Assembly: GCF_017165765.1 (NCBI RefSeq)
Contig: NZ_JAFGZD010000028.1
Coordinates: 1 to 58,606, forward strand
DNA: 58,606 nt
Direction: 5' to 3'
From: Pseudomonas capsici
GTDB taxonomy: Bacteria > Pseudomonadota > Gammaproteobacteria > Pseudomonadales > Pseudomonadaceae
Under the pieces are notes generated by a model, which did not search any database, was not told the origin of the DNA, and was given only the letters and a program-made list of their open reading frames with translations. The position numbers were made by a program, and so were the translations under genes. Below, piece by piece: positions 29,197 to 37,948 of the stretch (positions are counted from its first letter, which is position 1; each line of letters starts with the position of its first letter).

Positions 29197-30591
29197 CTAC
29201 AAATGACTCTCCGCATACTCGGCCAGTATCGAGCGTGGAACCCCTTGCAGGGTGATGTGCACGCCGTTGGGGAAGTCCTTGAAGCGCTCCGTCAGATAGG
29301 TCAGCCCCGAGCTGGTGGCTGACAGGTAAGGGGTGTCGATCTGCGCCAGGTTACCCAGGCAGACCACTTTCGAACCGGCACCGGCACGGGTGATGATGGT
29401 TTTCATCTGGTGCGGCGTCAGGTTCTGGCACTCGTCGATCAGGATCAGGCTTTGCTGGAAGCTGCGGCCCCGGATGTAGTTGAGGGATTTGAACTGCAAC
29501 GGCACTTTGCTGAGGATGTAGTCGACGCTGCCATGGGTGTTTTCGTCATCCATGTGCAAAGCTTCGAGGTTGTCGGTGATTGCCCCCAGCCACGGCTCCA
29601 TTTTTTCCGCCTCGGTGCCGGGCAGGAAGCCTATTTCCTGATCCAGGCCTTGCACGCTGCGGGTGGCGATGATGCGACGATAGCGCTTGCTGACCATGGT
29701 CTGCTCGATGGCAGCGGCCAGCGCCAGGATGGTCTTGCCGGAACCGGCAGCGCCGGACAGGTTGACCAGATGGATATCCGGGTCAAGCAATGCGAACAGT
29801 GCCAGCCCTTGATAGATGTCACGGGGTTTCAGCCCCCAGGCTTCCTGATGCAGCAAGGGTTCCTGGTGCATGTCGAGAATCAGCAGTTCGTCGCTGCGCA
29901 CGCCTTTGACCCAACCGACAAAGCCCTGCTCGTCGATGATGAACTCGTTCATGTGAACCGCAGGCAGGCTCTCGCTCAATTGCACGCGATGCCAGGTGCG
30001 GCCATGATCCTGACGGGTTTCGACCTTGCTGACCCGATCCCAGAACGAACCCGGGATATCGTGATAACCACGCGACAGCAGCGAGACGTCATCGACCAAC
30101 TGGTCGGTGCTGTAGTCCTCGGCGGCAATGCCACAGGCCCGCGCCTTGAGGCGCATGTTGATGTCCTTGGTCACCAGCACCAGACGCAAGTCCTTGTCGC
30201 GGGCATGCAGGTCGACCAACTGGTTGATGATGATGTTGTCGTTCAAATGTTCGGGAAGAAGGCTGTTGGGCTCCTCACGCTTGCTCATCAGGATGGACAG
30301 GAAGCCTTTGAATACGCCCGTACCACGGTCGATGGGCACGCCCTTTTCGACCTCTTCCGGTGAGGCTTCACCCAGGGTCTTGTCGATCAGGCGGATGGCC
30401 TGCCGGCACTCGGCGGCGACCGAATGCTTGCCGTCCTTGAGCTTGTCCAGTTCCTCCAGAACCGTCATCGGAATGGCAACGCGGTGTTCTTCGAAGTTCA
30501 GCAGTGCATTTGGATCATGGATCAATACGTTGGTATCGAGCACGTAAAGGATAGGCTGGTTAGTGGAAGGGTTGCGTCCGTGATCATCCAT
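29197..30591 (-). CDS. PIN-PhoH fusion ATPase (PhoH2/YlaK type)
   Basis: A 464-residue protein with an N-terminal PIN ribonuclease-like domain (YVLDTNVLIHDP, acidic residues in the first 130) and a C-terminal PhoH ATPase domain. Walker A is GAAGSGKTI and Walker B is SLILIDECQNL. PhoH2 proteins studied elsewhere are RNA helicases/RNases with toxin-like ancestry; the role here is not shown. It sits upstream of moaC on the same strand with a 120-bp repeat-bearing gap, an arrangement also seen in P. aeruginosa. Confidence 0.92.
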   Translation of the reverse strand: MDDHGRNPSTNQPILYVLDTNVLIHDPNALLNFEEHRVAIPMTVLEELDKLKDGKHSVAAECRQAIRLIDKTLGEASPEEVEKGVPIDRGTGVFKGFLSILMSKREEPNSLLPEHLNDNIIINQLVDLHARDKDLRLVLVTKDINMRLKARACGIAAEDYSTDQLVDDVSLLSRGYHDIPGSFWDRVSKVETRQDHGRTWHRVQLSESLPAVHMNEFIIDEQGFVGWVKGVRSDELLILDMHQEPLLHQEAWGLKPRDIYQGLALFALLDPDIHLVNLSGAAGSGKTILALAAAIEQTMVSKRYRRIIATRSVQGLDQEIGFLPGTEAEKMEPWLGAITDNLEALHMDDENTHGSVDYILSKVPLQFKSLNYIRGRSFQQSLILIDECQNLTPHQMKTIITRAGAGSKVVCLGNLAQIDTPYLSATSSGLTYLTERFKDFPNGVHITLQGVPRSILAEYAESHL

Positions 30592-30926
30592 ACTCGCTCA
30601 CCTTTATAGAAGCCAGGCGGCGCAGAACCACTACAAAGCTGCGCCACGAAAAGGCCGCCGGTTCCTTCCCTTGAGACAGGGAAGAATGTTGCTCAAGATG
30701 GGGTCGTTGAGGACGCCACCTGTGTTGCAGGTTTCGGCGGTCTGTTGTCGTAATACAGCAAAACCGATGACAGAAAAAAGCTCTTTGACAGTTTTTTGAA
30801 GTTTATTTCACAGTATGACGAATAGCGCTTGGCGGGGGCCTCCAGCACGTTTACAGTCGGAAGTCATCTCGACCCGGATTGGCCGAAAAAACCGGCCTTC
30901 CCTCTCCCCGGAATCCCCTCAAACCC
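30592..30926. other. Gene-free gap upstream of the PIN-PhoH gene
   Basis: 335 bases with no supported gene. The PIN-PhoH promoter should be near its right end of the coding region. Small hairpins are visible: CTTCCC...GGGAAG near 30675, ACCTG-TGTTG-CAGGT at 30718-30732, and GGCCG-AAAAAA-CCGGCC near 30881. None has a clear T-run. Confidence 0.4.
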
Positions 30927-32069
30927 TTATTCCTCCTGGGTATCGGAGAAATTCCGGCAGTCATCCCAGACCAGCTCGCTCTGTGCGGTATTGGCCAGCA
31001 GCAAAGGCAGCGCCGACTGCGCCTTGTTGCCCATGTCATGAAACACCACCGTACCCCGCCGCCAGAGCAGCATGAGGGTCAGCACCCGATCCCCCACCTG
31101 CTGGGCCGAGAGACGTCCCATGACGTCCTGGGAATCGATATTCCACAGCGAAACCCGCAAGTGCTGCGAGCGGAAGTATTCGCCACTGTCGGCGCGACGA
31201 TGACCGTAAGGCGGTCGGAACAGCGGTACGAAGTTGTCCGGGAGAACCTGCTGGACCAGAGCGGCACTGCGCTGCACGGAATCCTGCCAGTCGACCCAGT
31301 TGCTGTGGGAACGATACTCCCAGCCTTGAACCCCTACGCACTGCTGCCTGTAGAGTGCCTGCAGACTGGCGGCCGAGCTGCCTTCCAGGCGCGCCTGCAG
31401 GTTTTTCCCCAGCACGAAGAAAGTCGCCGTCATTTTCTGCTGCCGCATGAAATCGGCCAGCCAGTCAGTATTGCCATCTGCCGGGCTTGGCCCGCTGTCG
31501 AAATTGAGCATGAAGGTGCGATCAGGCATTTCATCGCCGCTCATTTCATCGGAGTTGTAGCGCTCGATTTCACTGCTGGTCTGCGGAAACAGAGCGGCCA
31601 TGTACAGCAATTCGTTCAGGTAGCGCTCGTGGAAAACCGAACTGGGTCTGGCCCAGGCGGCATAGAAGGAATCGGGTGAAACCTGATACTCCTCGGCGCG
31701 CTGACGCAATTGCTCCATGTCCTCGACCAGCACACAGAAGTTCGCATCTTCCTCACAGCTCTTCTGCGCCGCCTGATAGTTCTCCAGCAGACGCAGCCAC
31801 AGACGGTGGCGCACCACATTCAATGACGGCACGTTGATGTAGCGCAGCCCCAGGCGCTGCTTGAGCCCTTCTTCGCCCAGCGTTTCGCTGACAGCCAGGG
31901 CATGGGCGAAAGCCAGGATCTCGGCACGGGAGGCGACATCGAACAAGGCCGGCGTCTCCAGGCTCTCAGGCCAGACGCTGCGATCGATGGTGGCGACTTC
32001 AGGCACCGCCGCCTGAGCTTCAAACCAGAACAGACACGCGCAAACTGCTAAAACGATACGCAAAACCAA
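30927..32069 (-). CDS. Secreted polysaccharide deacetylase-like (CE4) protein with degenerate active site
   Basis: A 380-residue exported protein with a signal peptide (VLRIVLAVCACLFWFEAQA). About 165 N-terminal residues of unknown fold precede a NodB-type CE4 domain. The TFDDGP motif reads NFDSGP (189-194): the first Asp remains but the metal-binding Asp is Ser. The HSxxH motif reads HSNWV, lacking the second His. RPPYG, WNIDSQD and FHD, which match later motifs, are kept. Metal binding is therefore doubtful. The start is TTG at 32069, 3-4 bases after GAGAGGG. It lies upstream of yaaA, divergent, close to the alginate operon; a polysaccharide role is only inferred. Confidence 0.82.
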   Translation of the reverse strand: MVLRIVLAVCACLFWFEAQAAVPEVATIDRSVWPESLETPALFDVASRAEILAFAHALAVSETLGEEGLKQRLGLRYINVPSLNVVRHRLWLRLLENYQAAQKSCEEDANFCVLVEDMEQLRQRAEEYQVSPDSFYAAWARPSSVFHERYLNELLYMAALFPQTSSEIERYNSDEMSGDEMPDRTFMLNFDSGPSPADGNTDWLADFMRQQKMTATFFVLGKNLQARLEGSSAASLQALYRQQCVGVQGWEYRSHSNWVDWQDSVQRSAALVQQVLPDNFVPLFRPPYGHRRADSGEYFRSQHLRVSLWNIDSQDVMGRLSAQQVGDRVLTLMLLWRRGTVVFHDMGNKAQSALPLLLANTAQSELVWDDCRNFSDTQEE

Positions 32070-32247
32070 TGCCCTCTCGATCCAATATCAACGCCATCAC
32101 CCGCGCCGCACTATAGCCGATCCGGGGCAGTGTCTTATGTCCGGCCCGTTACAAAGCCACAGCCCGTCAACGTTTCTATCGCCACCATAGCTGGAGTCAT
32201 CCGCCATCACCCCCTAGAATCGGCCGACGATCAAAGGAGACGACTTC

Positions 32248-33027
32248 ATGCTGATGGTGATTTCCCCAGCAAAAACCCTCGACTACGAAACCCCACCGAC
32301 CACTGAGCGCTACACCCAGCCGCAATATCTGGATCACTCCCAGGAGTTGATCACCCAGCTTCGCGAACTGACGCCCGCGCAGATCGGCGAACTGATGCAT
32401 CTGTCCGACAAGCTCGCGGGGTTGAACGCAGCGCGCTTCGGCAGCTGGACTCCAGCCTTCACACCCGATAACGCCAAACAGGCGCTGCTGGCCTTCAAGG
32501 GCGATGTATATACCGGCCTGCAGGCGGAAACACTGACCGACGCCCAGCTTTCCTACGCCCAGGATCACCTGCGCATGCTATCCGGCCTTTATGGATTGCT
32601 GCGCCCTCTGGACCTGATGCAACCCTATCGCCTGGAAATGGGCACGAAGCTGGCCAATGCCCGTGGCAAGGACCTCTACGCCTTCTGGGGCACGCGCATC
32701 AGCGAATGGCTGAATCAGGCCCTGGCCGACCAGGGCGATGACCTGCTGCTGAACCTGGCTTCCACGGAATATTTCTCTGCGGTCAAACGTTCGTCATTGA
32801 AAGCCCGCATCATCGATACCGAGTTCAAGGATCTGAAAAACGGCCAGTACAAGATCATCAGCTTCTACGCCAAGAAAGCCCGGGGGATGATGAGCCGTTT
32901 CGTGATTACCGAGCGGATCAACACTCCTGAAGCGCTGAAGGAATTCGATGTGCAGGGTTACCGTTACAGCGCCGAACAATCGACACCGGACAAACTGGTG
33001 TTCCTGCGAGACACCCCAGAGCAGTGA
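32248..33027 (+). CDS. yaaA: Peroxide stress protein YaaA (DUF328)
   Basis: A 259-residue YaaA protein, normal length. E. coli YaaA lowers intracellular iron and protects DNA and proteins during hydrogen peroxide stress; it is in the OxyR regulon there. The hallmark start MLMVISPAKTLDYE and segments LSGLYGLLRPLDLMQPYRLEMG and FYAKKARGMMSRF are present. ATG 32248 has AAGGAGACGA upstream. I do not see a clear OxyR site. Confidence 0.93.
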   Translation: MLMVISPAKTLDYETPPTTERYTQPQYLDHSQELITQLRELTPAQIGELMHLSDKLAGLNAARFGSWTPAFTPDNAKQALLAFKGDVYTGLQAETLTDAQLSYAQDHLRMLSGLYGLLRPLDLMQPYRLEMGTKLANARGKDLYAFWGTRISEWLNQALADQGDDLLLNLASTEYFSAVKRSSLKARIIDTEFKDLKNGQYKIISFYAKKARGMMSRFVITERINTPEALKEFDVQGYRYSAEQSTPDKLVFLRDTPEQ

Positions 33028-33031
33028 TGGC

Positions 33032-33071
33032 GTCAATGTTGCGTAGCGCGACTGGCGCTACGCACATTGAC
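33032..33071 (+). terminator. Strong hairpin after yaaA
   Basis: GTCAATGT-GCGTAGCGC and GCGCTACGC-ACATTGAC pair over 17 bp with one bulge, 5 bases after the yaaA stop. There is no long T-run, so termination is likely but not certain. Confidence 0.6.
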
Positions 33072-33336
33072 ATCGCTATTTCAAACACTCTTCGCCATTT
33101 TTATGACGCCGGATAAACATCACCTGATGCGGCGTTCATTTTCCAAACGAACTTTCTCGAAAAAAAGACAACTTTTTTGAGCAGTGGCACAGCGCCTTCC
33201 TGCCGTAATGGCAAAAAAATATCTCCTCTCGGGAACCCCTTTATTGATAAGGCCTCCAACAAAAATGCCATCATTTTGAAAGTATGAGCTGCCAAAAGCA
33301 GATCGGAATTTTTCTCAAAAACAGGACGAGCGGCCC

Positions 33337-33365
33337 GGAACTAATCGCGAACCCATATGCTCCTA
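33337..33365 (+). promoter_or_regulatory. AlgU/AlgT (sigma22) promoter of the alginate operon
   Basis: GGAACT, 18 bases, TCCTA. From memory this has the same boxes and spacing as the P. aeruginosa algD promoter recognised by AlgU (GAACTT-N16/17-TCnnA class). Predicted transcription starts near 33372, giving a leader of about 465 nt before algD. I found no convincing AlgR decamer (CCGTTCGTC) on either strand between yaaA and algD. Confidence 0.7.
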
Positions 33366-33372
33366 CATCCCG

Positions 33373-33836
33373 TAACAATTCTCGACAACCCTGTAAGAGA
33401 TCACTTACAGCGCAGCGAGAGCAAAAGGAAGTTGCCAGAGATCGAGTGTAATTCTGCGGAATCACTACTTAAGACTCTGAACTTAAACTCACATCACTAA
33501 TTGAATCAGGTAGACAAGCGAACACCGTGATCAGCGGTGTATAGAGCAGGGCTCCAGATCGTCAAAGCCAAGGCTTGCAGATCGACCTGCCGAGGATCGC
33601 TATACAAGGAGTGGTTTGCCACAACCAAGAGAGCACGGCCCGCTCCCACAAGGAGAGAGGGACCTGCCACTTGCACTTAGTGTCATTGAGTTTGCCACCT
33701 TTGTTGGGCACTCATTAATTAAATATGCCTGCGTTAGTTCAGCGGCCTTTAGAGGTCGTACTGACTCGCGTGTGACATCTGCTGGCCAAAATTATTATCC
33801 AGCCAACTTTATGGCGTGAAAATCGAGGAGAGTACG
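33373..33836 (+). other. Long untranslated leader of the alginate operon
   Basis: About 465 nt. 33522-33540 forms a short hairpin, ACACCG-N7-CGGTGT. Two CAAGGAG purine-rich sites, near 33606 and 33650, could be RsmA/CsrA-type GGA sites or ribosome sites. A weak TTG-started frame (33616-33819) ends 18 bases before algD. Its composition gives no support for a real protein. Confidence 0.5.
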
Positions 33837-35153
33837 ATGCGTATCAGCATCTTTGGTTTGGGTTATGTCGGTGCAGTATGTGCCGGTTGCCTTTCTGCAC
33901 GTGGTCATGATGTTGTTGGTGTGGATATTTCCAACACCAAGATCGACCTTATCAACAACGGCAAGTCGCCTATCGTTGAGCCGGGCCTGGAAGAACTCCT
34001 GGCACAGGGCATTCGCAACGGCAAACTGCGCGGCACCACGGACTTCTCCGAAGCCATCCGCGCCACCGACCTGTCGATGATCTGCGTAGGCACGCCAAGC
34101 AAGAAGAACGGCGACCTGGAACTCGACTACATCGAGTCGGTATGCCGCGAGATCGGTTATGTCCTGCGTGACAAGACTTCCCGCCACACCATCGTGGTCC
34201 GCAGTACCGTACTGCCGGGCACCGTCGCCAACGTTGTGATCCCGATTCTGGAAGACTGCTCCGGCAAGAAAGCCGGCGTCGACTTCGGCGTTGCAGTGAA
34301 CCCTGAGTTCCTGCGCGAAAGTACCGCGATCAAAGACTACGATCACCCACCAATGACCGTTATCGGCGAGTTCGACAAGGCCTCCGGTGACGTTCTGCAA
34401 TCCCTGTACGAAGAGCTCGACGCACCGGTTATCCGCAAGGACATCGCCGTTGCCGAAATGATCAAGTACACCTGCAACGTGTGGCACGCCACCAAGGTCA
34501 CTTTCGCCAACGAAATCGGCAACATCGCCAAGGCGGTCGGCGTCGACGGTCGTGAAGTGATGGAAGTGGTCTGCCAGGACAAGCAACTGAACCTGTCCCA
34601 GTACTACATGCGCCCAGGCTTCGCCTTCGGCGGTTCCTGCCTGCCAAAAGACGTTCGCGCCCTGACCTACCGTGCAGGCAGCCTGGACGTGGAAGCACCG
34701 CTGCTCAACTCCCTGATGCGCAGCAACGTCTCCCAGGTACAGAACGCTTTCGACATCGTGGCCAGCCACGACACCCGCAAAGTCGCCCTGCTGGGTCTGA
34801 GCTTCAAGGCCGGCACCGACGACCTGCGCGAAAGCCCGCTGGTCGAACTGGCCGAAATGCTGATCGGTAAAGGTTTCGACCTGAGCATCTACGACAGCAA
34901 CGTCGAATACGCTCGCGTACACGGCGCCAACAAGGATTACATCGAGTCGAAGATCCCTCACGTATCGTCCCTGCTCAACTCGGACTTCGATGAGGTCATC
35001 AACAACTCCGACGTGATCATCCTGGGTAACGGCGACGAGCGCTTCCGCGCCCTGGCCGACCAGACTCCAAAGGGCAAGCACGTTGTAGACCTGGTGGGCT
35101 TCATGTCCAAACCGACCAGCGAAGATGGTCGCGCTGAAGGTATCTGCTGGTAA
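33837..35153 (+). CDS. algD: GDP-mannose 6-dehydrogenase AlgD
   Basis: AlgD oxidises GDP-mannose with two NAD to GDP-mannuronic acid, the committed step of alginate synthesis in the cytosol. The 438 residues begin with a Rossmann motif (SIFGLGYVGAVCAG). The catalytic cysteine is C268 in FAFGGSCLPKD. The ATG at 33837 has GAGGAG before it. It is the first gene of the operon. Confidence 0.98.
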   Translation: MRISIFGLGYVGAVCAGCLSARGHDVVGVDISNTKIDLINNGKSPIVEPGLEELLAQGIRNGKLRGTTDFSEAIRATDLSMICVGTPSKKNGDLELDYIESVCREIGYVLRDKTSRHTIVVRSTVLPGTVANVVIPILEDCSGKKAGVDFGVAVNPEFLRESTAIKDYDHPPMTVIGEFDKASGDVLQSLYEELDAPVIRKDIAVAEMIKYTCNVWHATKVTFANEIGNIAKAVGVDGREVMEVVCQDKQLNLSQYYMRPGFAFGGSCLPKDVRALTYRAGSLDVEAPLLNSLMRSNVSQVQNAFDIVASHDTRKVALLGLSFKAGTDDLRESPLVELAEMLIGKGFDLSIYDSNVEYARVHGANKDYIESKIPHVSSLLNSDFDEVINNSDVIILGNGDERFRALADQTPKGKHVVDLVGFMSKPTSEDGRAEGICW

Positions 35154-35159
35154 ATCAGC

Positions 35160-35227
35160 CGCAAGCGCCAAGCACCAAGCCACAAGCTCAAGCGTTACCG
35201 CTTGCAGCCTGGGGCTTGGTGCTTGCA
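35160..35227. repeat. Inverted CAAGC repeat block between algD and alg8
   Basis: GCACCAAGCC on the left pairs with GGCTTGGTGC on the right around CTCAAGCG-TTAC-CGCTTG, so almost the whole 68-bp block folds into one hairpin. It belongs to the same family as 11060-11193, 29122-29192 and 50265-50333, and lies inside the alginate transcript. Confidence 0.8.
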
Positions 35228-35248
35228 ACTGACTTTGGGATACAGATC

Positions 35249-36736
35249 ATGGATATGGACAGGCTAAAGCACGGCCTACTAGAGGCCGCCGGCTGGCTGT
35301 TTTACCTGAGTTTATTAATGGGCATCGCAACTGCATTGCCCACAAGTATCTTCGACTCACAATCGAGGAATTTTATTTTCCTGATTGGTGCCGTGGGTAT
35401 CTGGCGCTACTCCATGGGCATCACGCATTTCGTGCGCGGGATGCTGTTTCTGTATGTGGTCTATCCACACTTGCGCCGCAAGCTGAAAAAGCTGGGCAAG
35501 GCTGCAGATCCATCCCATGTGTTTCTGATGGTCACCAGCTTCCGTATCGAAGCCCTGACCACAGCCCAGGTGTACAGCTCGGTCATTCGCGAAGCAATCA
35601 ACTGCGGTCTGCCGACCACGATCGTTTGCTCGCTGGTGGAAATGTCCGATGAACTGTTGGTCAAGAGCCTCTGGGCCAAGATGAACCCGCCCGAGCGTGT
35701 GAAGCTGGACTTCGTGCGCATCCCCGGTACCGGCAAGCGCGACGGCCTGGCTTATGGCTTCCGCGCCATCTCGCGTCACCTGCCCGATGAGCGTGCAGTG
35801 GTAGCCGTGATCGACGGCGACACCGTGCTCAATGAAGGAGTGGTCAAAAAGACCGTTCCATGGTTCCACTTGTTCGATAACGTCGGCGGCCTGACCACCA
35901 ACGAGTTCTGTGAAGTTCGTGGCGGTTACATCATGAGCGAATGGCACAAGCTGCGTTTCGCCCAGCGTCACATCAACATGTGCTCCATGGCCCTGTCCAA
36001 GCGCGTCCTGACCATGACAGGCCGCATGTCGGTATTCCGCGCCACCGTGGTCACCGACCCGGAGTTCATTGCCGACGTGGAAAGCGACTCGCTCAATCAC
36101 TGGCGTCTGGGGACCTTCAAGTTCCTGACCGGCGATGACAAGTCGAGCTGGTTCAGCCTGATGCGTCTGGGTTACGACACGTTCTACGTACCCGATGCCG
36201 CCATCAACACCGTTGAACACCCTCCTGAAAAAAGCTTCCTCAAGGCCAGTCGCAAGTTGATGTACCGCTGGTACGGCAACAACCTGCGTCAGAACTCACG
36301 TGCATTGGGTCTGGGCATTCGTCGTCTGGGTCTGTTCACCAGCATCGTGTTGTTCGACCAGCGTGTGTCGATGTGGACATCCATTCTGGGCCTGACCGTC
36401 GCCATCATTGCCAGCTTCAAATATGGCGGCGCATTCATCCTGATGTACCTGCTGTGGATCGGCATGACCCGCCTGATCCTGACACTGCTGCTGTCCTGCT
36501 CGGGACACAGGATAGGGCCTGCCTACCCCATCATTCTCTATTACAACCAGATCGTCGGCGCCCTGATGAAAATCTACGTTTTCTTCCGCCTGGATCGACA
36601 GTCCTGGACTCGCCAGGACACGAAACTAAGCCGCGACATGGCCAGCTTTCAGGGCTGGTTCAACACCTGGTCGTCCCGAACCATGACTTTTTCAGCTGGC
36701 ACCATCTTCGTCGCAGTACTGCTGACGATGGTGTGA
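35249..36736 (+). CDS. alg8: Alginate polymerase, glycosyltransferase Alg8
   Basis: Alg8 is the inner-membrane GT2 enzyme that polymerises GDP-mannuronate into polymannuronate, together with Alg44. The 495 residues match the family. Transmembrane helices flank the cytosolic domain. Donor-binding Asp residues are visible in DGD (189-191) and TGDD (D296, D297), followed by a QNSRAL variant of the QxxRW helix. ATG 35249 is chosen because MDMDRLKHGLLEAAGW is the family start; the frame further upstream lies in repeat DNA. Confidence 0.96.
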   Translation: MDMDRLKHGLLEAAGWLFYLSLLMGIATALPTSIFDSQSRNFIFLIGAVGIWRYSMGITHFVRGMLFLYVVYPHLRRKLKKLGKAADPSHVFLMVTSFRIEALTTAQVYSSVIREAINCGLPTTIVCSLVEMSDELLVKSLWAKMNPPERVKLDFVRIPGTGKRDGLAYGFRAISRHLPDERAVVAVIDGDTVLNEGVVKKTVPWFHLFDNVGGLTTNEFCEVRGGYIMSEWHKLRFAQRHINMCSMALSKRVLTMTGRMSVFRATVVTDPEFIADVESDSLNHWRLGTFKFLTGDDKSSWFSLMRLGYDTFYVPDAAINTVEHPPEKSFLKASRKLMYRWYGNNLRQNSRALGLGIRRLGLFTSIVLFDQRVSMWTSILGLTVAIIASFKYGGAFILMYLLWIGMTRLILTLLLSCSGHRIGPAYPIILYYNQIVGALMKIYVFFRLDRQSWTRQDTKLSRDMASFQGWFNTWSSRTMTFSAGTIFVAVLLTMV

Positions 36737-36776
36737 CCGGGCCAATGAATCAATTGCTCAAGTAGGAAAAATAGCC

Positions 36777-37946
36777 ATGAATACAGCCGTGAATGCGAAC
36801 GTCGTACATGAATCCGAAGCCCAGCGCCAACACGCCCGGGTCAAGATTCCAGCCAAACTGCGCCTGCTCACCGGTGAGCAGAATGCCCCTCTGGTACGGG
36901 TCGAAGACCTGTCGGCCGGTGGCCTCAGTTTCGTTGCTCCCAGCCAGATCAAACTGACCGAAGGCGAAGTCATCAAGGGTCGCCTGCAGTTCCTCATCGA
37001 CAACCTTGGCCTGGCCATGGACGTCGAGATGCAAGTGCGCTCCATCAGCTCCAGCGGGCGTATCGGCTGCCAGTTCCAGAACCTTGAAGCACAAGACATC
37101 GCCACCCTGCGCCACATCATCACCTCTCACCTGAGCGGCGACATCGTCAGCCTGGGTGAAGTACTGGCTACCCTGCAGCGCGACAACTTCACCAAGGCTC
37201 GCAAGAACAAGAAAGAAACCACAGGCATGAGCGCCCTGGGTCGTCTGCGTGCAGTGACCTTCAGCCTGGGTATCTTCATCGTCGGTCTGGCAGCTTTCGG
37301 CTTCATCTTCAAGACCGTGTACGGCCTGTACTTCGTCAGCCACGCTTCGGCCGGCCTGGTATCGGTGCCGAGCATGGAAGTGACCATGCCTCGCGAAGGC
37401 ACCGTACAGAGCCTGGTGCAGACCAACGGCGAAGCTGCCAAAGGCGCACCGCTGGCCACCTTCAACACCAGCATGCTGGAAATGCTCAAGGGCGGCCTGA
37501 CCGGTGAAGACCTGCAGCCAGCCAAGATCGAAGAGCTGTACGGCAAGCAATTGAGCGGCACCATGACCAGCCCTTGCGATTGCGTTGTCGTCCGCCAACT
37601 GGTGGCCGACGGTCAGTTCGCCTCCAAAGGCCAGGTGATCTTCCAGCTGGCGCCACGCAACGCGCCTGCTCTGGTTGAAGCCCGTTTCACCTATCGCCAG
37701 TTCAACGACGTCAAGCCAGGCACTCCTGTGAGCTTCCAGATCGCCGGCGAAGATCAAGTACGTACCGGCAAGATCATCAGCAGCAGCAACCTGAGCAATA
37801 CCGACCTGTCCACCGACATTCGTGTACAGATCCAGCCTGACGAAAGCCTGAGCAGCTCGCTGGCCGGCCGTCCTGTCGAAGTCGTCAGCGACCGTGGCCC
37901 GTCCGTGAACTGGCTGATCGATAAAGCCATGGCTGCGGGTCTGTAA
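36777..37946 (+). CDS. alg44: Alginate polymerase co-factor Alg44 (PilZ c-di-GMP receptor)
   Basis: A 389-residue inner-membrane protein. An N-terminal PilZ domain has the c-di-GMP residues R17 and R21 (RQHAR) and D44-x-S46 (DLSAGG). One transmembrane segment (SLGIFIVGLAAFGFIF) lies near residue 165. A periplasmic HlyD/membrane-fusion-like domain follows (PREGTVQSLVQTNGEAAKGAPLATF). Binding of c-di-GMP switches on polymerisation by Alg8. It is followed 2 bases later by algK. Confidence 0.96.
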   Translation: MNTAVNANVVHESEAQRQHARVKIPAKLRLLTGEQNAPLVRVEDLSAGGLSFVAPSQIKLTEGEVIKGRLQFLIDNLGLAMDVEMQVRSISSSGRIGCQFQNLEAQDIATLRHIITSHLSGDIVSLGEVLATLQRDNFTKARKNKKETTGMSALGRLRAVTFSLGIFIVGLAAFGFIFKTVYGLYFVSHASAGLVSVPSMEVTMPREGTVQSLVQTNGEAAKGAPLATFNTSMLEMLKGGLTGEDLQPAKIEELYGKQLSGTMTSPCDCVVVRQLVADGQFASKGQVIFQLAPRNAPALVEARFTYRQFNDVKPGTPVSFQIAGEDQVRTGKIISSSNLSNTDLSTDIRVQIQPDESLSSSLAGRPVEVVSDRGPSVNWLIDKAMAAGL

Positions 37947-37948
37947 TC

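Noticed and set aside
33616..33819. Leader gene in the alginate 5' region (TTG start, 67 codons)
   Set aside because: An AAGGAG lies upstream, but the composition matches no family and no conservation can be shown; I describe it only as part of the leader.
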